Shown here: positions 26,389 to 36,162 of the stretch, one piece after another | Layout of the letters: each line of letters begins with the position of its first letter | How positions within the stretch are numbered: the stretch's first letter is position 1 | NCBI GenBank assembly: GCA_947444925.1 | Contig: CANFBW010000016.1 | Span: forward strand, 1-59,184 | DNA: 59,184 nt | DNA from: Flavobacteriales bacterium | GTDB taxonomy: Bacteria > Bacteroidota > Bacteroidia > Flavobacteriales_C > GCA-002722245 | Reading direction: 5' to 3' | The notes under the pieces: model-generated | Seen by the model: the letters and a program-made list of their open reading frames with translations, nothing else | Told to the model about the DNA's origin: nothing | The model's database searches: none | Translations under genes and position numbers: made by a program

Positions 26389-27075
26389 CTATCCTTTGCT
26401 TTTGTAATCAATGAAAGTTTGCCAATAGGGATTGTTGGGTACTGGTGCTTCGATGGTGATTTTTTCAGAAGTTACTGGATGCGCAAATGTGAGGTAGCGC
26501 GCGTGCAAGCAGATGGATCTGTCTTTGTTGGGTGTTGGTGCGCCGTACTTTGTATCGCCTTGAATGATGCAGCCGATTTTCGACAACTGCACTCTGATTT
26601 GGTGGTGGCGTCCGGTTTTAGGATACACTTCCACCAAAGTTTGATGGCCTTCTGTGCTGAGCCATTTGTAGGTCAAAACGGCCAATTTTGAATTTTTTAT
26701 TTCTTGCTTGAAGGCGAAGGATTTATTTTTTTCGGAATTCTTCACCAAGTAATTTTGCAGCGTATCTTCCTTCAATGGCGGTGCTTGTATGACGATGGCC
26801 CAATATGTTTTTTGAATTGTTTTTTCTTGAAACATTTGGTTCATGCGCGCCAATGCCTTAGATGTTTTGGCAAAGAGAACAATTCCTGTTACCGGTCGAT
26901 CAATGCGGTGGGTGATGCCCAAATAGGCTGCGCCTGGCTTGTTGTACTTAACGCGCAAGAACTCTTTCACCCTGTCGGCCAGTGTTTCATCGCCGGTTTT
27001 GTCGCCTTGCACCAAGTCGGAAGAGGCTTTGTTTACTGCAATCAAATGATTGTCTTCGTATAAAACTTCAACCAT
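26389..27075 (-). CDS. RluA-family pseudouridine synthase
   Basis: 228 aa. Isomerises uridine in rRNA or tRNA. Catalytic Asp in ITHRIDRPVTGIVLFAK; TGRHHQIRVQLSKIGCIIQGD is the second conserved block. No S4 domain. The ATG overlaps the panB stop (TAATG), so the two are translationally coupled. The target site cannot be told from sequence. Confidence 0.9.
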   Translation of the reverse strand: MVEVLYEDNHLIAVNKASSDLVQGDKTGDETLADRVKEFLRVKYNKPGAAYLGITHRIDRPVTGIVLFAKTSKALARMNQMFQEKTIQKTYWAIVIQAPPLKEDTLQNYLVKNSEKNKSFAFKQEIKNSKLAVLTYKWLSTEGHQTLVEVYPKTGRHHQIRVQLSKIGCIIQGDTKYGAPTPNKDRSICLHARYLTFAHPVTSEKITIEAPVPNNPYWQTFIDYKSKG

Positions 27076-27893
27076 TAGTATTGTTCTTTATCGCTTGGGA
27101 AATTGCCGCTTTGCACATCTTTAATGTAGTGTTGCGTTGCGCTCTTCATTTCTTCGTAGAGGTTGAGGTAGCGGCGCAAAAAGCGTGGATGAAATTCGTG
27201 GGTCATGCCAAACATATCGTGCGACACGAGTACTTGTCCGTCAACCCATTTTCCTGCGCCAATGCCGATTACCGGAATGCTCAGTTTTTTTGCGATTTGC
27301 TTGCCCAAGGTGGCGGGTACTTTTTCGAGTACCAATGCAAATACGCCTGCTTCTTGTAAAATCAATGCGTCTTCCAATAATTTTTTGGCCTCAATGGCCT
27401 CTTTTGCGCGCACGCTGTAGGTGCCGAATTTATAGATGGATTGCGGCGTTAAGCCCAAGTGGCCCATCACCGGAATTCCGGCGGTCAATATTCTTTCTAC
27501 CGATTCTTTGATTTCTTTACCGCCTTCTAGTTTTACAGAATGTGCCCCTGATTCTTTCATGATTCGGATGGCCGAGTTCAATGCTTCTTTTGAATTTCCT
27601 TGGTAAGAACCAAAAGGCAAGTCAACAACGACCAAGGCACGAGAGGTAGCGCGAATAACCGATGCGGCGTGGTAAATCATTTGGTCGAGCGTGATGGGCA
27701 AAGTAGTTTCGTGACCAGCCATAACGTTGGATGCCGAGTCGCCCACCAATATCACGTCGGTGCCAGCACCGTCAATAATTTTTGCCATAGTAAAGTCGTA
27801 GGCAGTGAGCATAGAGATTTTGTGCTTTTGGCGTTTCATCTCCTGAAGTGTGCTCGTGGTGACTCTTTTGATGCTTTCGAATTCTGCTGACAT
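27075..27893 (-). CDS. panB: Ketopantoate hydroxymethyltransferase
   Basis: 272 aa. First committed step of pantothenate/CoA synthesis: adds a hydroxymethyl group from methylene-THF to 2-oxoisovalerate. Motifs: [56 protein letters not shown] and [18 protein letters not shown]. Other pan genes are not in the window. Confidence 0.95.
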   Translation of the reverse strand: MSAEFESIKRVTTSTLQEMKRQKHKISMLTAYDFTMAKIIDGAGTDVILVGDSASNVMAGHETTLPITLDQMIYHAASVIRATSRALVVVDLPFGSYQGNSKEALNSAIRIMKESGAHSVKLEGGKEIKESVERILTAGIPVMGHLGLTPQSIYKFGTYSVRAKEAIEAKKLLEDALILQEAGVFALVLEKVPATLGKQIAKKLSIPVIGIGAGKWVDGQVLVSHDMFGMTHEFHPRFLRRYLNLYEEMKSATQHYIKDVQSGNFPSDKEQY

Positions 27894-27950
27894 GGTTCGG
27901 TTTTATACGGTAAAGCTGATAAATTATAAATGAATTGTTGCGGTAAAAAG

Positions 27951-28958
27951 TTACTCTTCTTCTTTTTTGAGTGCTCCTTTGTTGATTCCAGGCAGTTTTG
28001 ATTTAGCACTGTCATTTGGTGCGCCTTCAACTTCTTTGTCGTCGTCGCCCAGTTCGTCAACCGCTTTTTGCAGTCGGGTATTTTTAGCTTGCAGACTGTC
28101 GTTTTTAGTTTGCAGTGTTTTGATTTCACGTGCCGCTCCCGACTTCTTTTTGAGTGCAGCATTTTCAGCACGGAGCATTTCAATTTGTTGCTCTAATATT
28201 TGAATGGCCGCGTTGGGATTGGCTTTGGCACTTAATTTTATTTTAAGGCTGTCGTTTTCGGCGCGCAAACTGTCCATTTTTGCTGCCATTGCTACTTTAG
28301 CGTCCTCAAGTGGAGAACTCATGCTGAGTTTGTAAATGTAGAAATAATCAATTTTTCCCGTGGCTCCGGGGCCCATCAAAATACCCATATCACCTTTGAT
28401 GAATCTGTTGTTTTCAAAAGAAAAATGATACACGTCGTTGATGTAGATGTCGAATTTGCCTTTAAAGCCTTTAATAGTGATGGTGTTGAATTGATTAGAG
28501 AGCAGGTTTTTTGATTTAACCCATCCGCTTTCGCCTGTAGTGATGTATTGTCCGGCGGCGCTGATGCTGCGCACGCGGTATTGTTTTTTACGGTTGAATT
28601 CAAACACGTAGCCTCCTGACCCGTCACGCATTTGCGCCATAAATAAAATGCCTACCGTTTGTGTTTCGGTGCTTGCTTCGCCCAATTGAAGAGCTGCTTT
28701 GATCATAAAATTGCAGCTCGTTTCAGGGTAGTTGGGCACAATGGCTTTCGATTTCTCGCTGCCTTTGCTCTCCATATAATAGTAGCTCTTTAAGGTGGCG
28801 CCTTTAAGGCCCGGCTCACTCAATATAGGCCATTCTTTGCTTTGGTCGGTGAAATCTTCAGTGTATATTTTCTCGGTAGATTCGTTGCTGATCATTGGCT
28901 GTGCCAACAAAGATATGGGCAATAAGCCCACTGCAATTAGCACTTTATATAATTTCAT
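27951..28958 (-). CDS. Secreted protein with lectin-like beta-sandwich and C-terminal coiled coil
   Basis: 335 aa. Signal peptide (LIAVGLLPISLLAQ). Residues ~25-215 look like a LamG/DUF1080-type sandwich (DIYINDVYHFSFENNRF, then GPGATGKIDYFYIYKL). Residues ~225-310 are heptad-rich with repeated SLxAxNxxL, a coiled coil. Function unknown. Start at ATG 28958 is supported by a TACCTTTG box just upstream; a TTG seven codons earlier is an alternative. Confidence 0.75.
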   Translation of the reverse strand: MKLYKVLIAVGLLPISLLAQPMISNESTEKIYTEDFTDQSKEWPILSEPGLKGATLKSYYYMESKGSEKSKAIVPNYPETSCNFMIKAALQLGEASTETQTVGILFMAQMRDGSGGYVFEFNRKKQYRVRSISAAGQYITTGESGWVKSKNLLSNQFNTITIKGFKGKFDIYINDVYHFSFENNRFIKGDMGILMGPGATGKIDYFYIYKLSMSSPLEDAKVAMAAKMDSLRAENDSLKIKLSAKANPNAAIQILEQQIEMLRAENAALKKKSGAAREIKTLQTKNDSLQAKNTRLQKAVDELGDDDKEVEGAPNDSAKSKLPGINKGALKKEEE

Positions 28959-28976
28959 GCGGTATAAGTTAATGGA

Positions 28977-28984
28977 CAAAGGTA
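28977..28984 (-). promoter_or_regulatory. -7 promoter box of the coiled-coil protein gene
   Basis: The minus strand reads TACCTTTG, 18 bp before the chosen ATG. Confidence 0.55.
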
Positions 28985-29034
28985 AAAAAAATAGACAATA
29001 AGCGCTACTGCGTCAGGGCTAGGTTGGTAAGTGT

Positions 29035-29099
29035 CTTTTTGTCAGTAGGAAATGCATTGGTTTTCGAATTCTGTCTGTATATAATGACAAAAAGTGTCA
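29035..29099. promoter_or_regulatory. Inverted repeats upstream of dnaK
   Basis: CTTTTTGTCA (29035-29044) and TGACAAAAAG (29085-29094) are exact inverted copies, 40 bp apart. The second is part of a small palindrome, TGACA-N5-TGTCA (29085-29099). They could be operators of a heat-shock regulator. No TAnnTTTG promoter is visible here, which also hints at a different promoter type. Confidence 0.45.
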
Positions 29100-29167
29100 A
29101 CCTGTCCCGTTGAATTCAATGGCACGGGCATTGACAATAGCACACCAAACAATTAAATATTACGAGA

Positions 29168-31081
29168 ATGGCAAAAATTATTGGAATCGACTTAGGAACA
29201 ACCAACTCATGTGTGGCTGTTATGGAGGGAAATGAACCGGTTGTAATTTCGAACAGTGAAGGTAAAAGAACAACACCTTCTATTGTAGCGTTTACAGAAA
29301 ACGGAGAAAGAAAAGTGGGTGACCCGGCGAAACGTCAGGCAATCACCAACCCTACAAAAACTATTTTCTCTATCAAGAGATTCATGGGTACTAGCTACGA
29401 TCAAGTGGCGAAAGAAATCACACGAGTTCCTTACACAGTAGTGAAAGGTGACAACAACACACCAAGAGTAAAAATTGACGACCGCGATTATACAGCGCAG
29501 GAAATTTCAGCTATGATCCTTCAAAAAATGAAGGCTACAGCGAAAGATTTCTTGGGTACTGAAGTGGTTGACGCTGTGATCACAGTGCCAGCTTACTTTA
29601 ACGATGCGCAAAGAAAAGCAACCAAAGAAGCAGGTGAAATTGCTGGTTTGAATGTAAAAAGAATCATTAATGAGCCAACAGCAGCAGCTTTGGCGTATGG
29701 CCTTGACAAAAAAGGTAAAGACATGAAAATTGTAGTGTTCGACTGTGGTGGTGGAACACATGACGTGTCAGTATTGGAATTGGGTGACGGTGTATTTGAA
29801 GTTAAATCAACTGACGGTGACACGCACCTAGGTGGTGACGACTTTGACCACGTGATCATTGACTGGTTGGCTGACGAATTTTTGAAAGAAGAAGCGTTAG
29901 ACTTGAGAAAAGATCCTATGGCTTTGCAACGTTTGAAAGATGCCGCTGAAAAAGCGAAAATCGAATTGTCAAGCACAGCTTCTACTGAAATCAACTTGCC
30001 ATACATCATGCCAGTAAACGGAATTCCTAAACACTTAGTGAAAACCTTAACTAGAGCTAAATTTGAGCAATTGGCTGACAGCTTAATCAAAAGAACAATT
30101 GAGCCTTGTAAAACAGCATTGAAAAATTCAGGTTTTACAGTTGCGCAAATTGACGAGATCATCTTAGTAGGTGGATCAACACGTATCCCAGCTATCCAAG
30201 ATGCAGTAAAAGCATTCTTCGGAAAAGAGCCTTCTAAAGGTGTTAACCCTGACGAAGTTGTAGCGATTGGTGCTGCAATTCAAGGAGGTGTATTGACAGG
30301 TGAAGTGAAAGATGTATTGTTGTTAGACGTTATTCCTCTTTCTTTTGGTATCGAAACGTTGGGTGGTGTATTGACCAAAATGGTTGAAGCAAACACAACT
30401 ATTCCTACCAACAAAAAAGAAGTTTTCTCTACAGCTGCCGACAACCAGCCTTCAGTTGAAATTCACGTATTGCAAGGAGAACGCGCAATGGCGACCGACA
30501 ACAAATCTTTGGGTAGATTCCATTTAGATGGTATTCCTCCAATGAGAAGAGGTGAAGCGCAAATCGAAGTTACTTTCGATATTGATGCCAACGGTATCTT
30601 GAACGTTTCTGCTAAAGAAAACAAAACTGGTAAACAACAAAGCATTCGCATCGAAGCTTCTTCTGGATTGTCAAAAGAAGAAATCGAAACAATGAAACGC
30701 GAAGCTGCATTGAATGCTGATTCTGATAAATTGGCTAAAGAAAGAGTTGACAAATTGAACCAAGCTGATGCTCTTGTTTTTCAAATTGAAAAACAATTGG
30801 AAGAACTAGGTGATAAATTGGCAGCCGATAAAAAGAAACCACTTGAAGATGCATTGACTGCGTTGAAAGCGGCGCACCAATTGCAAGATTTAAGCATGCT
30901 TGAATCAGCAACTAAAGGTGTTAACGATGCGCATCAAGCATTGTCTGCTGATATCCAAGCGGCTTACCAAGCAGGTGCTGCAGGACAAGCGCAAAGTGCT
31001 GAATCAGGAGGTGCTTCTGCAAGTAAAGATCAGGAAGTAACTGATGTTGACTTTGAAGAAGTTGCTGACGAGAAAAAATAA
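29168..31081 (+). CDS. dnaK: Chaperone DnaK (Hsp70)
   Basis: 637 aa, full length. ATPase domain with [46 protein letters not shown] and [11 protein letters not shown]; substrate-binding domain with linker [16 protein letters not shown]; lid and a C-terminus ending [14 protein letters not shown], the conserved EEVD-like tail. Folds and protects proteins with DnaJ and GrpE, neither of which is adjacent. Monocistronic: the upstream gene is divergent and a strong terminator follows. Confidence 0.97.
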   Translation: MAKIIGIDLGTTNSCVAVMEGNEPVVISNSEGKRTTPSIVAFTENGERKVGDPAKRQAITNPTKTIFSIKRFMGTSYDQVAKEITRVPYTVVKGDNNTPRVKIDDRDYTAQEISAMILQKMKATAKDFLGTEVVDAVITVPAYFNDAQRKATKEAGEIAGLNVKRIINEPTAAALAYGLDKKGKDMKIVVFDCGGGTHDVSVLELGDGVFEVKSTDGDTHLGGDDFDHVIIDWLADEFLKEEALDLRKDPMALQRLKDAAEKAKIELSSTASTEINLPYIMPVNGIPKHLVKTLTRAKFEQLADSLIKRTIEPCKTALKNSGFTVAQIDEIILVGGSTRIPAIQDAVKAFFGKEPSKGVNPDEVVAIGAAIQGGVLTGEVKDVLLLDVIPLSFGIETLGGVLTKMVEANTTIPTNKKEVFSTAADNQPSVEIHVLQGERAMATDNKSLGRFHLDGIPPMRRGEAQIEVTFDIDANGILNVSAKENKTGKQQSIRIEASSGLSKEEIETMKREAALNADSDKLAKERVDKLNQADALVFQIEKQLEELGDKLAADKKKPLEDALTALKAAHQLQDLSMLESATKGVNDAHQALSADIQAAYQAGAAGQAQSAESGGASASKDQEVTDVDFEEVADEKK

Positions 31082-31101
31082 GAAGTGATTCTTAGTATAT
31101 G

Positions 31102-31132
31102 AAAAGGGAGAGCATTTGCTCTCCCTTTTTTT
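31102..31132 (+). terminator. Terminator of dnaK
   Basis: AAGGGAGAGCA and TGCTCTCCCTT form an 11-bp stem with a very short loop, followed by a T-run ending at 31132. Confidence 0.9.
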
Positions 31133-31615
31133 GTGGTGCTATTTTTTGGACTCGTATAAGTTCGGATTTTGAATGCTAAGAATGTTCGGCGAAAAACAGG
31201 GCTGTTCGACACTCACACTTAAATGTCCTCTTTACGAAAATGCGGATGTTTCTATTGTTGGCTGTCCCATTCATTATTATGTCTATCGCATTTTGGCAAT
31301 TATTTTTATCTCTTAACTTTGAAATATTCCTGCCCTAAGATTGGGGGACATTATAGACATCCCCGAGGATATAGATAAATGGTCGGAACTAAACGTACAA
31401 ATGAGTACTCAATATAAAAGTTATTGAAAGTCTTACGTAAAGGATTTTAATTGCATCAACCACAAAAATCCGTTCAATGACAGTTTAGAAATTTGCAATA
31501 GGATTCTTTGTGTTCAATTGAATTTTACGCGAAACAAATCAAATCCGTAAGCTGGTTTGAAGACATGCGTTTGCTGATTTCGTGAGATTTTCGCAGAATG
31601 TTTTCAGCTATGTGG
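31133..31615. other. AT-rich gap with a possible gene remnant
   Basis: About 480 bp with no complete gene. One stretch near 31335-31425 is open in the plus direction and reads LGDIIDIPEDIDKWSELNVQ before a stop, without a start codon; it may be debris from a lost gene. No promoter or repeat is recognised. Confidence 0.4.
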
Positions 31616-32332
31616 TTAGAAAAAAACTTTAAACTTGGCGTTTTCTTCTTTTATTATAGTTTCAATGTCCTCCATGCTTATCAAGCTTTTTAGGGAGAAC
31701 ATAGCTCTATATACCTCTAGCGCATCTTCAATATTATTCTCGTCATTTGATTCTTTAAAACTTTTATTCATTATTTCTTTTATTCTGAAATAGATATTTG
31801 AATAAAAATAAAATTTTGAAAAAGGCAAGTATTTGTCAACAAGGTCTTGATACATTGCGATCGAAAATTTTGGATACAAAGTACACGGTTTTTCAATTTT
31901 CAAATCATCAAGAATATCGTCAATAAGCGATAAGTTCGTCATTTTAACTATTGTTCCGTCCTCATTAAAATATGGAATATAGGGGTATAGAAAACAAGAT
32001 AATGGTCTAAACTTGTGATTCGGACATAATCCTCCATATCCGCAGCTAATGTTGTAAAATGTTATTTTCCAATTGTTGACAATAAACTCATTTTTTTGAA
32101 GTGTTTTGGCAAATTCAGGGTCAAGCTGATTGTGTTTTATAAGATAATCTAATTCAAAATCATATAAATGAATCACCTGAGCTTTATTTTCATCAGAAGA
32201 TTCTTTTTTTGTGTATCTAGCGAGTTTGCAACAGCTTGAGCCTCCACAGCTATTCCAGCAACCTTCTATTGAAAGTTTTTTCGCTTCATAGAACGGTCCC
32301 AAATCAATTTCTTTGCCAATAATATTTTCCAA
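31616..32332 (-). CDS. YkgJ-like cysteine-cluster protein
   Basis: 238 aa. Two Cys clusters: CWNSCGGSSCCKLA near residue 21 and CGYGGLCPNHKFRPLSCFLYP near 100, the pattern of YkgJ/Fe-S or zinc cluster proteins. Function unknown. Starts with TTG; no ATG is available upstream before a stop. More AT-rich by eye than its neighbours to the left, consistent with the accessory block beginning here. Confidence 0.7.
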   Translation of the reverse strand: MENIIGKEIDLGPFYEAKKLSIEGCWNSCGGSSCCKLARYTKKESSDENKAQVIHLYDFELDYLIKHNQLDPEFAKTLQKNEFIVNNWKITFYNISCGYGGLCPNHKFRPLSCFLYPYIPYFNEDGTIVKMTNLSLIDDILDDLKIEKPCTLYPKFSIAMYQDLVDKYLPFSKFYFYSNIYFRIKEIMNKSFKESNDENNIEDALEVYRAMFSLKSLISMEDIETIIKEENAKFKVFF

Positions 32333-32521
32333 TTTTCTTTTTTTTATGAATGAATCTCTACGAAACTAATGAATATAAATTCACTACATATATTTAATTT
32401 AAAAAAAATGCACTTGAGATTTTTTCAAAGTCCTAGCGAAGAAGTGTGTTTGAGTAAAATTGGATATCTAGATTGAAATAATTGAGATTCTGGGTTCAAC
32501 AGCCAAAAAAATTCAAAAAAA

Positions 32522-32765
32522 TCAATTACAACTTTAGCATTTCCTCCAACACCAATCGCAAGTCAATTTTAATTTCTCGCAGGTCGTCACTCGACGGTTT
32601 GTTTTTGGCGAAGATGTACAAATAATTTTAGGTAACTTCTATGCTTTCCATGTACCGTAAATTTGGGTAAGCGCTCAAAATATTTTCGCGGTTGAGCTCT
32701 ACCATTTTTCCTCTTTTCCAGTCAACAATAAAAATTGAATTTTGAATGGCAGGGTAGGGTTGGTT
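32522..32765 (-). pseudogene. Broken copy of the 3' end of the gene at 35923-37041
   Basis: The 244 bp align without gaps to 35919-36162 with 9 mismatches by my count (about 96%). The encoded end (SIFIVDWKRGKMVELNRENI) is recognisable, but GAA has become TAA near 32630, cutting the product, and everything upstream of 32765 is unrelated. It forms the left direct repeat around the expansin/HigBA segment. Confidence 0.85.
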
Positions 32766-32776
32766 TAAGTAAAAAC

Positions 32777-32809
32777 AAAAAAAAATCTCGTCGGTAAGAC
32801 GAGACTTTT
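32777..32809 (-). terminator. Terminator of the expansin-like gene
   Basis: TCTCGTC (32786-32792) pairs with GACGAGA (32798-32804). On the minus strand the stem is followed by a long T-run. It lies 30 bp past the expansin stop, directly against the repeat boundary. Confidence 0.85.
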
Positions 32810-32834
32810 CTACTTGAATTAATGAGTAAATCAC

Positions 32835-34448
32835 CTATAACTTAACAAATCTTGAGGAGTATGTTTTGCTTCCGTTGCTCATTTTTACAAAATATAATCC
32901 TGTATTTAAATTTGCAACATTTAGTGATATCTGTTCGGTAGCTCCATTCAGCGATTGAGTTGCAACTACTTCGCCTATAGAGTTGAAAACAACAATTTCC
33001 TGTACACCCGCAATTCCATCAAAGGTAATTTGTTCTGATGCTGGATTTGGATACGCAGAAATGTAGTTCAATGGGTCAATCTGTGCTATTTCTGTAGTCG
33101 TACATGCGCTGAAATTGCTGGTTCCGGGATTTTTAGAATTTGTGGGATTATTTACAAAACTAACACCTTTCACTTCTATTTGTTGATCATAAATATCTGT
33201 TATTCTAAAATCTTTAGAAGTTCCATTAATACTTCCTAGTTCCCAAGAATTATCTACTTTTCTGCTCATTGCGACATAAGAACCGCCAAACTTAACTTCT
33301 ACCAGCTTAATTCTATTTACGTGGTTTCCAACAATAACTTTTGCGAACCATTCATTTGACCCTTGAACAATTATGTGAATAGGCGTTACAATTGGACAAG
33401 GAATTTCTGTCCATGACATTTTAGCTCTACCTACTGATTGCTGGCCAACAACAGCTGCAAAAGCCGCAGGACTTAAGTCGATATCGGTAGCTCCAGGGTT
33501 TTCATGACAGTCTGGGCATTCATCAACAACACGAACGACAGCTGTGCCGTTAGGTCCAGTCATTTGTACACACATTCCACAATATTTAGCTGGAGTTTCA
33601 TTTAACATGTCCATGTCTAAAGCACCATACATTAAACCTTTCACGTCAGCTAAAACGTCATAAGAACATTTTACAACTGTGCTAGTACCTAGTTCAATTA
33701 AATTGTAAAAAGTTGCGTCAGCTCCTGTGTGTGTGTTGCCGACACAGCTTGAGCCTGTGCCAGGGTCAGGGTCTGTGCCAGGGTCTACTACAGTAACAGC
33801 ATCTGCCCCTATTTTTGTTTCGTTTACTTTAAAAGTAACGCCATTGGTTCCTGATCTATATCCAACGCATTGTACTTTGCTTTTCCCTGCCCATCCTGCC
33901 CATACCGAGGAATTTAAAGAAGAGTAATCAATAGAAAATGTTTCTGGAGTATTTGCAGCTGCAAAAGTGTGAGATGCTATGATTGATGATCCAGCGCCTG
34001 TGTTGTAAGTAGAGGTTTCCGGACTCCATTGTCCTTCTCCTCCTAAGTAAAATTCCAAAACTGCACCTGCTGCACTAGCTGCTGCAGTTATTGACACTTT
34101 CGAAGTACTACTCATGTTAATTCCTTGTGATGTGGAATACAATGTTCCACAAGTGGCTGATTGGCCAGAGCCAACAACTACCGGAATAGCAAACCACGTA
34201 ACGGTGCCCCCAGAAGGAATGGATGCAACTGATACTAATTCTAAAGTAGTACTAGTTAAATAATTAGGACCTGAAACGATGGTTGAACCATGAGACATAA
34301 TACCGCCATTGTTTGGTGCAGTACTTTTGTAGCAATTTGAATTTGCGTTGGTGTTTGTAAGCGTAAATCCGTCACCAGCAATATTTAACTGTGCAGATAA
34401 GTTTAACGAAATAGCACATACTAGTGCCAATAGAAGTTTTTTAGTCAT
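32835..34448 (-). CDS. Secreted expansin-like protein with T9SS sorting domain
   Basis: 537 aa. Signal peptide (LLLALVCAISLNLSAQ). An N-terminal ~190-residue beta-rich region of unknown type (possibly carbohydrate-binding); a short acidic/Pro linker (DPGTDPDPGTGSS); an expansin double-psi barrel (ADVKGLMYGALDMDM, CGMCVQMTGPNGTAVVRVVD, then TDIDLSPAAF with the conserved Asp); a CBM63-like domain (SNEWFAKVIVGNH with surface aromatics); and a T9SS sorting domain (YPNPASEQITFDG). Expansins loosen cellulose/matrix contacts without hydrolysis. Likely complements the GH9 cellulase at 12.4-15.9 kb. Sits between direct repeats, suggesting acquisition. Confidence 0.88.
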   Translation of the reverse strand: MTKKLLLALVCAISLNLSAQLNIAGDGFTLTNTNANSNCYKSTAPNNGGIMSHGSTIVSGPNYLTSTTLELVSVASIPSGGTVTWFAIPVVVGSGQSATCGTLYSTSQGINMSSTSKVSITAAASAAGAVLEFYLGGEGQWSPETSTYNTGAGSSIIASHTFAAANTPETFSIDYSSLNSSVWAGWAGKSKVQCVGYRSGTNGVTFKVNETKIGADAVTVVDPGTDPDPGTGSSCVGNTHTGADATFYNLIELGTSTVVKCSYDVLADVKGLMYGALDMDMLNETPAKYCGMCVQMTGPNGTAVVRVVDECPDCHENPGATDIDLSPAAFAAVVGQQSVGRAKMSWTEIPCPIVTPIHIIVQGSNEWFAKVIVGNHVNRIKLVEVKFGGSYVAMSRKVDNSWELGSINGTSKDFRITDIYDQQIEVKGVSFVNNPTNSKNPGTSNFSACTTTEIAQIDPLNYISAYPNPASEQITFDGIAGVQEIVVFNSIGEVVATQSLNGATEQISLNVANLNTGLYFVKMSNGSKTYSSRFVKL

Positions 34449-34977
34449 AATAAAAGTAGTTATAGTAAGTAGCGTTTTGCGAATTTACAATTTATATATT
34501 TTATTCACTACTGCTATCCAAAAAAAAGTAATAGTTGAAATTACGCTTTCCTTTTTCGAATTATGGAGATCTAGGGAACAAGCCTGCATTAAATAGGAGG
34601 GAAAGCTGTGAACAAGAGCGTTCGAAAAATGAATATTATATTTACGTGTATTCCTTATACTGCTTCTGTTCCGCCGCCTCACTGAGGGTTCTTTTCCCTC
34701 AGCTATATTTTTACTCTTGAAGCCTCCGGCTTAAATAATGTCCTTTAAGGCAATAAACAAAAAGGGTTTTATTGGGAGTGTACATTAATTGTGCTATTTA
34801 AGTATCCGTCAAGCACTGAAAAGTATAGGGTAAAAGGTACTCAGCAGCAAAGGAAAATGATAAATATAGATCACCCGTTGGTGTGAGATAATGCTAAGAT
34901 GTGTTAATCTTATTTCTTGATTTGATAATTAATTTCGTTTTTGATAATTATTTAAATATCTTTATACTGTGGTAATA
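34449..34977 (+). promoter_or_regulatory. AT-rich gap with candidate HigA operator
   Basis: No convincing gene. CTGAGGG/CCCTCAG (34682-34702) is a small inverted repeat. TTTGATAATTA occurs twice (34921-34931 and 34940-34950), 19 bp apart, 28 bp or more before higB; repeated near-palindromic sites are usual for antitoxin autoregulation. TATCTTTA (34957-34964) resembles a -7 box with one mismatch. Confidence 0.5.
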
Positions 34978-35262
34978 ATGACAAAAAGAAAACTGATTGA
35001 GTTTTATGAACTTGAACCGAAAGCCAAAGAAGTTATGTTGTTATGGTTCAATACAACGTTGTTAAGTGATTGGAATGATTTTCATAGTGTAAAGGAAACC
35101 TTTAATAGTGTTGATAGTGTTGGGAATAGTAGATATGTTTTTAATGTGGGAGGAAATAAGTATCGGATTGTTGCTGTGATTCATTTCGATAAGAGAACCA
35201 TGTATTTGAAATTTATTGGTACACACAAACAATATGATAAAATTGATTGCAAAACGATATAA
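34978..35262 (+). CDS. higB: HigB-family toxin (mRNA interferase)
   Basis: 94 aa from ATG 34978 (an upstream GTG at 34969 is less likely). RelE-like fold of the HigB-2 type: WNDFHSVKETFNSVDSVG, RYVFNVGGNKYRIVAVIHF, KFIGTHKQYDKID. Cleaves mRNA on ribosomes in characterised relatives. Toxin precedes antitoxin, the HigBA order. Confidence 0.88.
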   Translation: MTKRKLIEFYELEPKAKEVMLLWFNTTLLSDWNDFHSVKETFNSVDSVGNSRYVFNVGGNKYRIVAVIHFDKRTMYLKFIGTHKQYDKIDCKTI

Positions 35263-35278
35263 TTTAAAGTTGGTAATT

Positions 35279-35659
35279 ATGAAAAAGGAAGTAACGAAAA
35301 GAGAGTATGCAATAGCGGAAGAAAAGATGAATGAAGTCTTAGCTATTGTGGATAAAAAGGGTGGTTTTGATAAGCTTACAAAAAAGGAGTTAGCTGAATT
35401 AGATAAGCAAACTCAAATAGTAAAAGCTTATGAGGACGTGAATTATATAATACCACTACCTCAAACAGTTCAGGGGTTAATTGAATTGAAAATGTTTGAG
35501 AATAAACTGAAACAGAAAGAGCTTGCAAAAATGCTGAATACAACAGATACCAAGCTTTCAGAGATAATGCACAATAAGCGAAAGCCAAGTTTATCCTTTG
35601 TAAAGGCTTTGCATCAAGTTCTAGGAATTGATGGGAATCTTCTTTTAAAAATAGCGTAA
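35279..35659 (+). CDS. higA: HigA-family antitoxin with XRE-type HTH
   Basis: 126 aa from ATG 35279. An N-terminal helical part that would wrap HigB and a C-terminal HTH (LKQKELAKMLNTTDTKLSEI, then KPSLSFVKALHQVLGID). Binds its own operator and neutralises the toxin. Starts 17 bp after higB. Confidence 0.88.
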   Translation: MKKEVTKREYAIAEEKMNEVLAIVDKKGGFDKLTKKELAELDKQTQIVKAYEDVNYIIPLPQTVQGLIELKMFENKLKQKELAKMLNTTDTKLSEIMHNKRKPSLSFVKALHQVLGIDGNLLLKIA

Positions 35660-35677
35660 GAAATATAATTATTAGTG

Positions 35678-35709
35678 AAGCTCGAAGCAGAAATGTTTCG
35701 GGCTTTTTT
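35678..35709 (+). terminator. Terminator of higBA
   Basis: AAGCTCGAA (35678-35686) pairs with TTCGGGCTT (35697-35705), with one G-U pair, followed by a T-run to 35709. Confidence 0.75.
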
Positions 35710-35918
35710 GTTGTTTGAAATTTAGGAGACACAGTGCCAAAAGGGTATATTTACAACATTGTAATTTCATTGCAAAGACTGGCTAGAATGATTTTTATAG
35801 AATGTGTGAGCGGCGCTAAAATAGTTGGCGAAAAAACACTAACACCTTATATAAATACGGCTACCAAGGTTCAGAGAAGAAAAATCAGATGTCTTGACTA
35901 TTCCTCTTGCCTATAATT

Positions 35919-36162
35919 TCAATTACAACTTCAGCATTTCTTCCAACACCAATCGCAAGTCAATTTTAATTTCTTGCAGGTCGTCACTCGACGGTTTGTT
36001 TTTGGCGAAGATGTACAAATAATTTTCGGTAACTTCTATGCTTTCCATGTACCGTATATTTGGGTAGACACTCAAAATATTTTCGCGGTTGAGCTCTACC
36101 ATTTTTCCTCTTTTCCAGTCAACAATAAAAATTGAATTTTGAATGGCAGGGTACGGTTGGTT
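35919..36162. repeat. Right 244-bp direct repeat (intact copy; partner at 32522-32765)
   Basis: Same orientation as the left copy, constant offset of 3397 bp, 9 mismatches counted. Here the sequence is the undisturbed 3' end of a full-length gene. The gap 35660-35918 between higA and this repeat holds only the higBA terminator. Confidence 0.85.

Noticed and set aside
34535-34720. 61-codon open frame upstream of higB
   Set aside because: No family likeness, no promoter, and it runs through a small inverted repeat; probably chance in AT-rich DNA.
35734-35916. 60-codon open frame between higA and the right direct repeat
   Set aside because: No recognisable features, ends at the repeat boundary; treated as chance.
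32522-36162. Insertion sequence or composite transposon
   Set aside because: No transposase and no terminal inverted repeats; the flanks are direct copies of a gene end.
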